Of a stretch of 64,000 bases of DNA, positions 27,381 to 37,094 are shown in pieces. The DNA comes from Methanothrix thermoacetophila PT (lineage in GTDB: Archaea; Halobacteriota; Methanosarcinia; Methanotrichales; Methanotrichaceae). The stretch is taken from NCBI RefSeq assembly GCF_000014945.1, contig NC_008553.1, positions 186,001 to 250,000 on the forward strand. Direction: 5' to 3'. The notes under the pieces are model-generated. The model saw nothing but the letters and a program-made list of their open reading frames with translations, was not told where the DNA came from and did not search any database. The translations under genes were made by a program, and so were the position numbers. The stretch's first letter is position 1. Each line of letters starts with the position of its first letter.

Positions 27381-29057
27381 TCACATGCTCTCCGGCGCAT
27401 CTATTCCCAGGGTGTCCAGGGTTGCGCTCAGAGCGTTCCTGGATGCCCTCACCAGACCGAGCCGTGCATTCCGGAGCTCCACAGGTTTTGCATCCAGCAC
27501 CGGATCGTACCGGTAGAAGAGGTTGAACCTCTCCGCGAGCTCCCTCGCATAGGTAGCGAGCTGATGCGGCTTGAGCTCTCTGGCTGCCCTCTCTATTACC
27601 AGATCGAACTCCGCGATCTTCTTTATCAGCGCGATCTCGTAATCATCCCTCAGAAGCCCGGGATCAAACTCATCGAGCTCGCCTGCTTTATTTATGATGC
27701 TGCACGCCCTCGCATGCGAGTACTGTATGAACGGAGCAGAGAGCTTCTCGAAGTCGAGCGCAGTCTTCCAGTCGAAGGTGGTCGCCTTATCTGCTGATAC
27801 CCTGACGATGTCGTACCTCACAGCACCAACCGCCACCTTTCCGGCCACATCCCTCCTGAATTCCTCGTCCATCTCCGGTCTTCTCTTCGTGACCTCGAGA
27901 TACGCCTGCTTCTCAACCTCATCGAGCAGCTCATCAGCGGATATGAACTTCCCGCGGCGTGTTGACATCGAGCCATCGGGGAGAGATACAAACTCGAATA
28001 TGACGACTTCAGGCTCCCCTATCCCGAGCATCCGCAGCGCTGTGCGAAGCTGAGCCGAGATAAGTTTGTGGTCTGCACCAAGCACCTCGACGACACGCTC
28101 ATAGTTCTCCGCCTTCCATTTATGATACGCCAAATCTCTGGTCGTGTAGAGGGTTGTTCCATCTGCCCTTCTCAGCACCAGGCTCTTCTCGAATCCCTCC
28201 TCGCTCAGATCCAGCTGGAGAGCCCCATCCTTCAGCACGGTCCTTCCGGTCCTCTCCAGCATCTCCAGAATCTCATCGACTGAGCCATCCCACACGAACT
28301 CCGACTCCCACTTATAGGAGTCGTGGTGGATGTTCATCCTGTGGAGCGTTCTCTCAATGCCAGATATGGCGTACCTCGCGGCACGCTGGAACTTCTTCAC
28401 GATCTCTGGATCTCTGGACTCGTATCGCCTCATGAGCTCGTCCACCTCTGCGGAAAGCTCCGGCTTCTCATTCATTATCTTATGAGCTGCGATGTAGACA
28501 CGCGCTATCGCATGGTCCGGCTTGGAGTCGTCGAGATCGAGGTGATCGCATCCCCAGACCACCATTGCGGTCTGCCTTCCCATATCGTTCACATAGTACT
28601 GTGCCTCGACGTTGTATCCAGCACGGCGGAGTATCCTGACGATGGTATCTCCAATCACGGAGTTTCTTATGTGCCCGACATGGAGCGGCCCATCAGGGTT
28701 TGCAGATGTGTGCTCGACGACAACCGAGCCTGACCTTCTGCCCCACCAGGCATCCTCACCCTGGGCCTTCGTGACGACGTTGTCCAGAAAGTTGCGGCTC
28801 ATATAGAAATTAATGTATGGTCCAACAAGCTCTGCGCGGTCAACCCAGCGGGAGGGAGAGCCCATGGAATTGTATATCTCAGCTGCGACATCCTTCGGAT
28901 CCTTCCTCAGCACAGGTGAGAGCCTGAACGCAATAGTTGTGGAGAGATCCGCATGCGGACTCAGATCCAGACTGTTCTCAAGTGGCACGCTCAGGCCGCA
29001 GCGATCAAGACCCTCTTTCAGTATCCCCTCGACCTCGCTCATGAAATCCAGAAACAT
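27381..29057 (-). CDS. argS: Arginyl-tRNA synthetase
   Basis: ArgS charges tRNA-Arg. Class I landmarks are in place: ANPDGPLHVGHIRNS (HIGH motif, with Asn-Pro), the catalytic MSTRRGKFISADELL in place of KMSKS, and a C-terminal DALR anticodon-binding domain ending DAPESM. The length of about 558 residues is typical of archaea. I start at ATG 29057 (MFLDFMSEVEGIL), 6 nt after GGTG, rather than at the in-frame TTG 29075. It stands alone, transcribed towards the lipoprotein-like gene. Confidence 0.95.
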   Translation of the reverse strand: MFLDFMSEVEGILKEGLDRCGLSVPLENSLDLSPHADLSTTIAFRLSPVLRKDPKDVAAEIYNSMGSPSRWVDRAELVGPYINFYMSRNFLDNVVTKAQGEDAWWGRRSGSVVVEHTSANPDGPLHVGHIRNSVIGDTIVRILRRAGYNVEAQYYVNDMGRQTAMVVWGCDHLDLDDSKPDHAIARVYIAAHKIMNEKPELSAEVDELMRRYESRDPEIVKKFQRAARYAISGIERTLHRMNIHHDSYKWESEFVWDGSVDEILEMLERTGRTVLKDGALQLDLSEEGFEKSLVLRRADGTTLYTTRDLAYHKWKAENYERVVEVLGADHKLISAQLRTALRMLGIGEPEVVIFEFVSLPDGSMSTRRGKFISADELLDEVEKQAYLEVTKRRPEMDEEFRRDVAGKVAVGAVRYDIVRVSADKATTFDWKTALDFEKLSAPFIQYSHARACSIINKAGELDEFDPGLLRDDYEIALIKKIAEFDLVIERAARELKPHQLATYARELAERFNLFYRYDPVLDAKPVELRNARLGLVRASRNALSATLDTLGIDAPESM

Positions 29058-29209
29058 ATGAACACCATCTAGCAAGAATCTTGGAGAACATTGCTAATGG
29101 ATATAAGCATTCCGTCGCTTCAGGGCCTGATAAACAGAAGTACAAGTGCTTTAAAACGTGCTCTGCGTCATGCTTTAAGATTCACGTTGGATCATGCCCT
29201 TCAATCTGA

Positions 29210-29323
29210 GGTCGTGTACTTGATTCATTGAAATCTGGAGCGCTTGAGCCATCTAGATTCATGGGATATCCCGCCCATGGCTCTCGATCATAGCTAATTA
29301 TTCAGTGATACGGGTCCACGACC
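29210..29323 (-). repeat. Family II dispersed repeat, copy 2
   Basis: Ends GGTCGTGTACTTGATTCATTG and the complement of GGTCGTGGACCCGTATCACT are imperfect inverted repeats. The interior is the reverse complement of 7568-7682, including a GGGATATCCC core. It lies in the 375-bp gap between argS and the DUF4139 gene, where the only other feature I see is a TATA-like TTTATATC near 29391. Confidence 0.65.
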
Positions 29324-29432
29324 CAATCTGGTTTTAGCGAAAAACCATCACTGCTCCATCTCATCAGAGTGCCGGTGCTTTTGGGGGAAGTTTATATCTG
29401 GAAGGAGCTCTCAGTAGTATGCGGGATTCGAT

Positions 29433-30626
29433 ATGAGATCATGGACACTTCTAGCCATACTCCTTCTCACAGTCATATCCTGCGCAAATGCAGGTGATGG
29501 CGCGAAGGAGGTCGTGGCCACAACCACGATAAACCTGCCTGTCGACTCTGTGACGATCTATCAGGACGGCCTTGTGTTTATAAAGCGGATGGGCAGCATG
29601 GATCTGACAGAGGGCACACATAAGTTCGTTATTGATATTCCAGAGAATGCCGACACCAGCTCTCTTCTGTTCCTTGTCACAAACTCCTCGCTAGAGCGGA
29701 TCGTATATGATAAGATGCCTGTTTACACCATAAACGTCACATCGACTGCGAGACAGAGCTTTCTGCTAAGTTACCTCGTGAGGAATGGAGGTTACTGGGC
29801 TCCGAACTACTACATGCACCTCCTCAATGATTCGATGCTGCTGACCGCTAACGCTCTGATAAACGTCGATCTCAAGGAGGACCTGAAGAACGTCCAGATC
29901 AGGCTCGTGGCGATGCCGGAAAGGGAGATTCCGATTATGATGAGAGCCCCAGCACCGACCGCTGCCAAAGCTGAGGAGCTCTCCGTGTATGATATCGCAG
30001 CAGGCGCTCCGACAGGCGAGCTCGAGACGCTCTTCGTGTTCGTTCTCGAGAACAGAACGGATCTTGTTGCCGGAAAATCGATAGGGTTGCCGTTATTCGA
30101 GGATCTCGCACCGGCCTGGCGTGTATACACATGGGATGCATATTACAATCCCGACGGCCCTGCCAACGAGGAGATTAGGGCGAACAATACAGCTGATCAT
30201 CCATGGCCCAACGGAAACGTGCAGGTGTTCAGGGATGGGGAGTATGTGACCACTCTGAGCATGCCCTACACTGCGAAAGGAGCCAATGCGTCTCTGAGCC
30301 TGGGGCCATCCGCTGATCTCAAGCTATCGAAGAAGCTCATGGACTACAACATCACCGAAAACGTCGTCTCGTTCGGGAACGGCACGGCAAAGGTGACCAC
30401 GGAGAACTGGACATATCAGCTGGAGATCAAATCCAATACTGATAAGGAGATCGATCTGGAGGTTAAAGATACCATACCGATGGAGGCGAAGGTGATCGAT
30501 GTCTCTCCTGAGCCATCGGAGATGACGGCAACTCTCCTCAAGTGGAACCTGAGCGTCGCACCGAGAGAGGAGATGAAAATAAGATACGCATACAGAGTTG
30601 TGACCGTGGAGACCATCGACAGGTGA
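29433..30626 (+). CDS. Exported DUF4139-type protein
   Basis: A signal peptide (MRSWTLLAILLLTVISCANAG) opens a 397-residue protein. The mature part has the DUF4139 pattern: VDSVTIYQDGLVFIKRMGSMDLTEG at the start, the conserved VRNGGYWAPNYYMHL, LETLFVFVLENRTDL, and a repeat-rich C-terminus ending in an EEMKIRYAYRV beta strand. The family is thought to be extracellular or envelope-associated; no activity is known. Several NxT/S sequons suggest glycosylation. No anchor is seen, so it is probably secreted. Confidence 0.85.
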   Translation: MRSWTLLAILLLTVISCANAGDGAKEVVATTTINLPVDSVTIYQDGLVFIKRMGSMDLTEGTHKFVIDIPENADTSSLLFLVTNSSLERIVYDKMPVYTINVTSTARQSFLLSYLVRNGGYWAPNYYMHLLNDSMLLTANALINVDLKEDLKNVQIRLVAMPEREIPIMMRAPAPTAAKAEELSVYDIAAGAPTGELETLFVFVLENRTDLVAGKSIGLPLFEDLAPAWRVYTWDAYYNPDGPANEEIRANNTADHPWPNGNVQVFRDGEYVTTLSMPYTAKGANASLSLGPSADLKLSKKLMDYNITENVVSFGNGTAKVTTENWTYQLEIKSNTDKEIDLEVKDTIPMEAKVIDVSPEPSEMTATLLKWNLSVAPREEMKIRYAYRVVTVETIDR

Positions 30627-30640
30627 TGGGCTCACCCTAT

Positions 30641-30750
30641 GTGAGTGTCACAGGGGACGACCCATCCTCTTTTGCCGCTGACGATCTGACGGATGGCATC
30701 GCCAGGACAAGCTGTGAGCGTCGCATGGGATGACCCATCTTTTTTTGCGG
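30641..30750 (+). terminator. Two similar hairpin-plus-T segments, 73 bp apart
   Basis: The 37-bp segments 30641-30677 and 30714-30750 match at 30 of 37 bases and are separated by 36 bp. Each contains a small hairpin (GGGACGACCC, ATGGGATGACCCAT) followed by a T-rich run (CTCTTTTG, CTTTTTTTG). They lie just after the DUF4139 stop, so tandem termination is the simple reading. The 37+36 spacing equals that of the other repeat pairs, so it could be an older event of the same kind. Confidence 0.5.
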
Positions 30751-30923
30751 TTGTTTTATGGGTGATGGATCAGCTGCGGTCTCGTGTGCTGTATCATGCG
30801 CCGGAATCATGCTGAGGAAACCGGTCTGTAGCTGGATTCAATACAGTTTCTGTTCAACATCTGCATCCCAGCTGTGCACCCTACGGAAAGCTCTATACGA
30901 TATGTGGAGGAACACCTGAGTGA

Positions 30924-31679
30924 ATGTCCCTGCTGGAGGTCAGATCGGTATCAAAGGTCTTCGATGTCGATGGAAAGACCATAGAAGTGCTTCGAGAGAT
31001 AAGCATGTCCGTGGATGAGGGCGAGTTCATATGCTTCATCGGGCCATCTGGATGTGGCAAGACAACGCTGCTCAGGATAATTGCAGGTCTCGAGTTCCCG
31101 TCGTCTGGAAGTGTGTTGCTTGATGGCACCCCCATAAAAGGCCCCGGTCCTGAGAGGGGCATGGTCTTCCAGGAGTACTCTCTATTTCCATGGCGTACTG
31201 TTCTGGACAACGTCGCGTTCGGCCCCGAGATTCAAGGGGTTCCGAAGGAAGAGCGGTACAGGATCGCAAGGGAGTACCTAAAGATGGTCGGGCTGGAGCG
31301 GTTTGAGAGCAGGTACCCGCATGAGCTCTCCGGAGGGATGAAGCAGAGGGTCGCGATTGCAAGAGCTCTCGTTAACAATCCAAAAGCACTGCTCATGGAT
31401 GAGCCGTTCGGAGCGCTGGATGCACAGACAAGAAACGTGATGCAGTCAGAGCTCCTCAGGATATGGGAGCGGGAGAGAAAGACGATCATATTCGTCACGC
31501 ACAGCGTCGATGAGGCGATATACCTGGGAGACAAAATCATCGTCTTCTCCGCCAGGCCGGGCAGGGTGAAGGAGGTCATAGGCATAGATCTTCCCAGGCC
31601 GAGGAAGAGGACGAGTCTTGAGGTCAACATGATCAGGGACAAGATACTCCAGGACCTCAAGACCGAGATCAAGATCTGA
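30924..31679 (+). CDS. ABC transporter ATPase, nitrate/sulfonate/taurine (NitT/TauT) type
   Basis: The 251 residues have all ABC ATPase motifs: Walker A GPSGCGKTT, Q-loop VFQEYSLFPWRTV, signature ELSGGMKQR, Walker B ALLMDEPFGALD, and H-loop FVTHSVDEA. The FPWRTVLDNV segment is typical of SsuB/TauB-like proteins, which import sulfonates, nitrate or similar small anions. No permease or binding protein is adjacent, which is unusual. It is 9 nt upstream of egsA, perhaps only by chance co-transcription. Confidence 0.9.
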   Translation: MSLLEVRSVSKVFDVDGKTIEVLREISMSVDEGEFICFIGPSGCGKTTLLRIIAGLEFPSSGSVLLDGTPIKGPGPERGMVFQEYSLFPWRTVLDNVAFGPEIQGVPKEERYRIAREYLKMVGLERFESRYPHELSGGMKQRVAIARALVNNPKALLMDEPFGALDAQTRNVMQSELLRIWERERKTIIFVTHSVDEAIYLGDKIIVFSARPGRVKEVIGIDLPRPRKRTSLEVNMIRDKILQDLKTEIKI

Positions 31680-31688
31680 TTTGAGCGG

Positions 31689-32753
31689 ATGTTGAGAATG
31701 AGAACCAGAAGTGCAAGCTGGATGGAGCTCCCCAGAAGGGTCGTCGCAGGGGCTGGAGCTCTGGCGAATATCGGAGATGTCTGTGTGGATCTTCGCCTCT
31801 CCGGCAGGGCGCTTGTCATAACCGGCCCACAGACCCGATCCGTGGCTGGAGACAACCTGGCAGCATCTCTCACAGATTGCGGCTTTGAGGCAGATGTCGT
31901 GATCACAAGGGACCCCAGGCCAGCAGAGGTCGATCGCGTGAAATCATTCGCTCTTGACTACAAGGCGGATTTCCTGATAGGTGCTGGCGGCGGGAGATCG
32001 ATAGACATAGCAAAGCTCGCCGCATACCATCTCGACATACCCTACCTCAGTGTTCCAACGGCCGCATCTCATGATGGGATAGCCTCAGCGATGGCATCGC
32101 TCAACATGGACGGCGAGACAAAGTCCATTCCAACCCGTGCGCCTCTGGCGATCATAGCCGACACGGGGATTATATCAAAAGCCCCTCCGAGGCTGATGTC
32201 AGCAGGATGTGGGGATATAATATCCAACTATACCGCGATCCTGGACTGGAGGCTCGCGAAGAGGCTCAAGTGTGAGGATTACAGCGAGTATGCAGCCGCG
32301 CTCTCGAGCATGACCGCCAAGATGGTAGTCGATATGGCTCCGAGCATCAAGCCAGGCCACGAGCCCTCGGCGAAGGTGGTGGTCCAGGCGCTGATATCCA
32401 GCGGCGTCGCAATGAGCATAGCAGGATCATCCAGACCTGCAAGCGGCTCGGAGCACATGTTCGCGCATGCCCTGAATAGAATCGCCCCTGGCCGCGGGCT
32501 CCATGGCGAGCTCTGTGGCATAGGAACGATCATAATGATGTACCTGCACGGCGGTGACTGGAGGATGATTCGCGAGGCCCTCAAGGTGCTGGGCGCGCCC
32601 GCATCCGCACACGAGTTGAACATACCTGAGGATGTGGTTGTCGAGGCCCTGACCCAAGCACATAAGATCAGGCCCGAGAGGTACACAATACTCGGAAATG
32701 GGCTGACAGAAGCTGCAGCAAGAGCGGCTGCAGAGACAACAAAAGTGATATAA
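31689..32753 (+). CDS. egsA: sn-Glycerol-1-phosphate dehydrogenase
   Basis: EgsA reduces dihydroxyacetone phosphate to sn-glycerol-1-phosphate, which fixes archaeal lipid stereochemistry. The protein shows ELPRRVVAGAGAL at the N-terminus, IGAGGGRSIDIAKLAA for NAD(P), PTAASHDGIAS, and the zinc ligands around DIISN, GSEHMFAHAL and HGELCGIG. Length about 354 residues is normal. Starts at 31689 or 31698 are both possible; family members begin close to the ELPRR block. Confidence 0.94.
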   Translation: MLRMRTRSASWMELPRRVVAGAGALANIGDVCVDLRLSGRALVITGPQTRSVAGDNLAASLTDCGFEADVVITRDPRPAEVDRVKSFALDYKADFLIGAGGGRSIDIAKLAAYHLDIPYLSVPTAASHDGIASAMASLNMDGETKSIPTRAPLAIIADTGIISKAPPRLMSAGCGDIISNYTAILDWRLAKRLKCEDYSEYAAALSSMTAKMVVDMAPSIKPGHEPSAKVVVQALISSGVAMSIAGSSRPASGSEHMFAHALNRIAPGRGLHGELCGIGTIIMMYLHGGDWRMIREALKVLGAPASAHELNIPEDVVVEALTQAHKIRPERYTILGNGLTEAAARAAAETTKVI

Positions 32754-32770
32754 TAATATGAATATTATTC

Positions 32771-32777
32771 AGGAGGT
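32771..32777 (+). promoter_or_regulatory. Strong ribosome-binding site of the UPF0179 gene
   Basis: AGGAGGT lies 5 nt before the ATG at 32783. Upstream, an AT-only palindrome (AATAATATGAATATTATT, 32752-32769) overlaps the egsA stop and may include the TATA element or an operator. Confidence 0.55.
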
Positions 32778-32782
32778 AAAAA

Positions 32783-33232
32783 ATGGCCGAACCGGCAACT
32801 CAGATCACCCTGATAGGAACGAAGCTTGCAACAATCGGTATGGAGTTCATATTCAACGGTCCCACGCCGGAGTGCGAGAGCTGCAAGCTGAGAAACACAT
32901 GCATGAACCTCGAGCCTGGGAGGAGATACAGGATACTCGGAATAAAGGGAGAGCTGGTCCATGAGTGTCCGCTGCACGAAGAGGGGGTGCGTGCCGTCGA
33001 GGTTACGGAGAGCCCCACGATCGCGGCTATGGATGCACGCAAATCGTTTGCAGGATCGAAGATAATCTACGAGCCGATCAACTGTGATGTGACTGACTGC
33101 AGGATGTATGACATATGCCATCCTGCCGGGCTCAAGAGGGGCGACAGATGCACGATAGTGGAGGTCGTTGGAGAGGCTCCAGAGGAGTGTGCGCGGGGAT
33201 ACAAGCTGAAGCTCGTGGAGCTGAGGCGCTGA
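32783..33232 (+). CDS. UPF0179 family protein
   Basis: A 149-residue archaeal conserved protein: [19 protein letters not shown] at the N-terminus, then [13 protein letters not shown], a His-Glu-Cys-Pro block, and [14 protein letters not shown]. The paired cysteines suggest a metal or cluster site. Function is unknown in the family. The start is firm because of the AGGAGGT site. Its end overlaps the beginning of cofG, so both are probably co-translated. Confidence 0.9.
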
Positions 33233-34167
33233 GGGCAACATTCTCGAGGAATGTATTCATACCGGTCACCGACCTCTGCAGAAATGCCTGCGGGTACTGC
33301 TCTTTCAGGCGTGATCCGGACCGCGCCAGGGTGATATCAAGAAGTGAGGCTCAGAGGTTGATGGAGCGCGCGCAGAGCGCAGGCTGCTCAGAGGCACTCT
33401 TCTCGATGGGAGACAGGCCCTGGGAGGTGCGTGGCGACCGGTTGGAACTCCTGGAGTATCTCGTTGAGCTCTGCGAACTCGCCCTGGAGATGGGGCTTCT
33501 TCCTCATACCAACGCCGGCATCCTCACGCGCGAGGAGCTGGAGCTTCTCGCCCCATACAACGCATCAATGGGCCTGATGCTTGAGAGCACAGCGCATCTC
33601 AAAATCCATGAGAGAAGCCCGGGAAAGAGACCGGAGGTGCGAATAAGAACAATATCAGACGCAGGCGCACTCAGGATACCGTTCACCACTGGCATACTGG
33701 TTGGAATAGGCGAAAGCTCTGAGGATAGGATCAGATCGCTTGAGGTTATCGCAGAACTTCACAGAAGGTATGGCCACATCCAGGAGGTCATAATCCAGCC
33801 GCTGGATCCCAAGCCCGGGACCGAGTCGGAGGGAATGCATCCTCCTGCCATGACTGATATGGTGAAGCTCGTCTCAATTGCCAGGAGGATCCTGCCGCTG
33901 GAGATATCCATTCAGGTGCCCCCAAACCTGATGGATCCAGTTCCGCTGTTGAGAGCCGGAGCGGATGATCTAGGTGGAATAAGCCCCGTGACACCGGACT
34001 GGATCAATCCGGAGAGGAGATGGCCTGAGATCGATGAGCTGAGGGGAGTTGTGCTGGTGGAGAGATTGCCGGTTTACCCCAGATACGTGAAGCTCGGCTG
34101 GTACGGCAGCAGAACAAAAGATCTCATAAAACGGCTCGCGGATGAGAGAGGGCTGAGAAGGACCTGA
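33187..34167 (+). CDS. cofG: FO synthase subunit 1 (7,8-didemethyl-8-hydroxy-5-deazariboflavin synthase, CofG)
   Basis: CofG and CofH build the deazaflavin core of coenzyme F420 by radical chemistry. The radical SAM motif [10 protein letters not shown] follows [12 protein letters not shown], the canonical CofG N-terminus; later blocks are [27 protein letters not shown] and [10 protein letters not shown]. The start is unclear. No ATG, GTG or TTG lies right before FSRNVF. GTG 33187 is used here, ATG 33148 has a better ribosome-binding motif but adds 27 residues, and CTG 33229 would form a 4-nt overlap (CTGA) with the UPF0179 stop and match the family length. cofH is not in the window. Confidence 0.92.
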
Positions 34168-34230
34168 AGACCCATGCCCGCGTGCTGTGATCTCTCACGA
34201 ACATGCTCAATACGTTGAGGTTAAATTGCC

Positions 34231-34320
34231 CGGTCCTGTCTGAATAAGAGCTGAGGCCAGAGATTTGGGCCTTACTGCTTTTGGGTGTCTGAGAACGCTT
34301 GATCCGTATTCGAACACGTC
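34231..34320 (-). repeat. Family I dispersed repeat, copy 6 (inverted orientation)
   Basis: CTGTCTGAATAAGAGCTGAGGC ... reads as the reverse complement of the 15618 copy, with AGATTTGGGCCTTACTGCTTTTGG inside, and ends CGTATTCGAACACGTCC. It lies in the 481-bp gap after cofG. The rest of that gap (34321-34648) shows no gene I trust and only short local repeats (TCGAGTATGCTC, TCGAGTACGCTC). Confidence 0.7.
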
Positions 34321-34648
34321 CAATTGCCCTCTTGGTAGATTTCTGGATGAAAGGGCATGCCCACTGATAGTGGATCCACTTGATCAGTAACTCGAGTATG
34401 CTCACAATATCGAGTACGCTCTTATCCATTTGATGACTTGCCCGAAGGAGCAGTGGTCATTCTATGCGTTCGTGTCGAATGAATGAGTGCTATCACTAAC
34501 CACATCGCATGCCCTACAAGTTGCCACGCACATATGAGCGTATCGAGTAAATACGCTACTCCATATAACGAGAATGAGCTGCGATGACATTTTCGGACGA
34601 GGACATGCATGGTCGCATTCTCCTCTGATGAGAATCTCGGGCAATCGC

Positions 34649-35134
34649 TCAGCGATCGCGCGGGATCGGTGAGCTAGGAGTTATGCGAACGACCTTTACT
34701 CCCCTCATCCTCTCTCTGAGAACGCCCTCCTCAACAGTCCAGGGGTTGAAGCCGTAGACGAGTCCGCTCAGTCCACCGTTCTTCAATATCTTTCGCAGCG
34801 CTGTGAACTTCTCTTCTTCATCTGTGACCACCTCTGCACACCCTCTGATCCTCCCCTCTGGAAGCATGATCTCAAGACGGGGCTCTGCCAGGAGGTTGAG
34901 GTACCAGGCACCCCGCGACCTCCCGCCACGGTAGCAGTAGATCCTCCCGTTCATGGTGGCATAACCCACAGGCGTGTACCGCGTTCTTCCAGTCCTCCTT
35001 CCCTTCAGGATGAGCACCATGACCCTGCCAGTTACGGGATTTGAGACGATGCGCCCGAGGCCAGTCCTGAATGCAGGAAGAATGAAAAGGCTGTTCAGGA
35101 GCCTGAAGAAGAGCCTGTAGATCCTCGCGTTCAT
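34649..35134 (-). CDS. Deazaflavin-dependent nitroreductase/quinone reductase-type protein (DUF385)
   Basis: The 161 residues show the split beta-barrel pattern of the F420-binding Ddn family: the LILKGRRTGRTRYTPVGY segment that contacts the cofactor, a YRGGRSRGAWYLNLLAEP block, and conserved Asn-Leu. Members use F420H2 to reduce quinones or other acceptors, sometimes at the membrane; the first helix here is hydrophobic. It is 9 nt downstream of the PINA-type ATPase on the same strand. The substrate cannot be predicted. Confidence 0.85.
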   Translation of the reverse strand: MNARIYRLFFRLLNSLFILPAFRTGLGRIVSNPVTGRVMVLILKGRRTGRTRYTPVGYATMNGRIYCYRGGRSRGAWYLNLLAEPRLEIMLPEGRIRGCAEVVTDEEEKFTALRKILKNGGLSGLVYGFNPWTVEEGVLRERMRGVKVVRITPSSPIPRDR

Positions 35135-35143
35135 CTCTCCAGG

Positions 35144-36952
35144 CTATCCCTCCAACAGCCTGACCTCGACCCGCTCCCCTCTTCTGAGCCTGTTCAGCAC
35201 GTGGCGTGCGATCTCCGATGACTTCGCGATCCTTATGTCGCCACGCCTGCCGATCGTAGCTGTGAACACAGGCTCGCTCCCCACGAAGACCTCCGCGCTC
35301 GCCCCAGCGCCGGCTCCCACCCAGAGTATGAGATGCCTGTTGCTCTCCTCTACTCTAGGAGTTATGACATCGGGTTCCTCCCTTTTCCCGCGGATGTCTA
35401 TGTGCATTCCTAGCGCGCGCTCTATCTGCTCTATGTTCCGCCCTGCCTTTCCAATTACCCTCGGGATCTGAGACTCTGGAACGGTCACGACCATGCTGCT
35501 GTCAGAGATCATCTCGACCTCGAAAGGGCCCTTTACATGATGTGCCAGCTCCTTCTCAATCTCTTTGGAGGCGAGGCGCCATACCGGCTTCTTTCCTGGC
35601 TTTGTCACTGGCATAACAACGATCTGGTCGCCGTAGCTGTACATCTCGTACTCCACAGCCCCAGTCTCGAAGTCCTTCACGACCACAACAGGTCTGGCTA
35701 GATCTGCCTCGACCATGCCGGTCGGCACCTTGACGACGAACTCCACATCGAGAAGCTTTGTGACCTCGCCGCGCTCTATGAATACCACAGTATCGACGAC
35801 CTGGGGTATCATGCCGAGCTCAACCCTGCCGAGGAGCCTCTGGAGGGCATCTATCGGCTTGTTGGCATGCACCACTCCAATCATTCCAACGCCGGCGAGC
35901 CGCATGTCGGCGAAGACCACGAAGTCCTGGGTCTTTCTGACCTCATCGTATATAGTGTAATCAGGCCTGACCAGAAGCAGTATCTCCGATGAGGCCTCCA
36001 TCGATCCCTCAAGAGGGCCGTACTGTGTCACCTCAGGAGGTACCTGGAGGTCCCTGGGAGACTCCATGGTCTTGACGACGTAGTTGCACTTCAGCAGGTA
36101 CTCGGCTATGCCTGCCGCAAGCGTCGACTTGCCCGAGCCGGGAGGGCCTGCAATCAGAATTCCTCTCTGCCCCTCGCTCAGCCTCGCCTTGAGCTCATCT
36201 GCGTGTTTGTAAGAGTCGAGATCCACCTTTGCGACAGGCCTGACCGCTGTTATCTCAAGACCATCTGAGAAGGGTGGTCTGGTTATTGCGATGCGCATGG
36301 GGCCGAGCTGCACAACCGTGGCCCCGTTCTTCTCTATCTCTATATACCCCTCGGGATCGAGCTTTGCGCGCTCGATGATCTCCCTGGCCATCTCGCGCAG
36401 GTCCTTCTCCCTGATGGGCTTGTCGTCGAGCTTGACAAGCTTGAACGCGCCCACCGCGCCGCGCTTGGCCATCGGAATTGCATCCTCTTTGAGGTGAACT
36501 GAAAGCGTATCATCTGTGAAGAACCGCTCTATGCTGAGCTTCTTTATCTCATCCCTCTCAGGTCTTATGTACTCCACATCCAGTCCCATGGCCTGAGCTA
36601 CCTTGTACTGAATTGTGTCGCTTGTAAGAAACGATGCGCCCAGCTCCAGGGCGACATCCCTTATCATGGCATCGATCTCGCCGCCGCCAGCGAGCTTGAT
36701 CTGATCCAGATCAGGCCTAACACCCACGTACTCGAGCTCAATCTTCCCGGCCTTTGCGAGCTCTGAGAGACGCCTCAGCTCCTCGAGCCCCTTTATCCCT
36801 ATCTCGCGCCCGTGGTTCGCCTGAGCCTCGAGCTCTGCGACAACCGCCTCCGGTATCACGATTCTCCTGCCGGCGAGCGCGCCTGACTTGACCCTGGCCG
36901 AAACTCTGCCGTCGATAACGACGCTTGTATCAGGTACCACACAATCTTTCAT
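35144..36952 (-). CDS. PIN-domain ATPase with KH domain (PINA type)
   Basis: Three domains appear in order. Residues 1-130 are a PIN nuclease-like domain (DTSVVIDGR, acidic residues in EIDAMIRD and TSDTIQ). Residues 245-400 are a PilT/VirB11-like ATPase with Walker [11 protein letters not shown] and a Walker B-like VFADMRLAG. Residues 495-545 are a KH domain ([21 protein letters not shown]). The Sulfolobus homologue PINA is a Holliday-junction branch-migration ATPase (family knowledge). I start at ATG 36952 ([10 protein letters not shown]) because earlier starts add only basic residues. About 602 residues, normal for archaea. Confidence 0.9.
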   Translation of the reverse strand: MKDCVVPDTSVVIDGRVSARVKSGALAGRRIVIPEAVVAELEAQANHGREIGIKGLEELRRLSELAKAGKIELEYVGVRPDLDQIKLAGGGEIDAMIRDVALELGASFLTSDTIQYKVAQAMGLDVEYIRPERDEIKKLSIERFFTDDTLSVHLKEDAIPMAKRGAVGAFKLVKLDDKPIREKDLREMAREIIERAKLDPEGYIEIEKNGATVVQLGPMRIAITRPPFSDGLEITAVRPVAKVDLDSYKHADELKARLSEGQRGILIAGPPGSGKSTLAAGIAEYLLKCNYVVKTMESPRDLQVPPEVTQYGPLEGSMEASSEILLLVRPDYTIYDEVRKTQDFVVFADMRLAGVGMIGVVHANKPIDALQRLLGRVELGMIPQVVDTVVFIERGEVTKLLDVEFVVKVPTGMVEADLARPVVVVKDFETGAVEYEMYSYGDQIVVMPVTKPGKKPVWRLASKEIEKELAHHVKGPFEVEMISDSSMVVTVPESQIPRVIGKAGRNIEQIERALGMHIDIRGKREEPDVITPRVEESNRHLILWVGAGAGASAEVFVGSEPVFTATIGRRGDIRIAKSSEIARHVLNRLRRGERVEVRLLEG

Positions 36953-37094
36953 CGTCCGAAACATCCTTCTTTTTATCAATCAGATTCTTTTCCGCTTTTA
37001 TATCGGCGAAATTCAAATATATATTTTCTGCACTCGTAAGGCACCGAAATGCGGCCCGCATGATGCAGTTGCGGTTGCATCTCTGTTCTCCTGC

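Noticed and set aside
34422-34644. Short overlapping minus-strand frames after cofG.
   Set aside because: No start signals, low-complexity composition and no recognisable motif.
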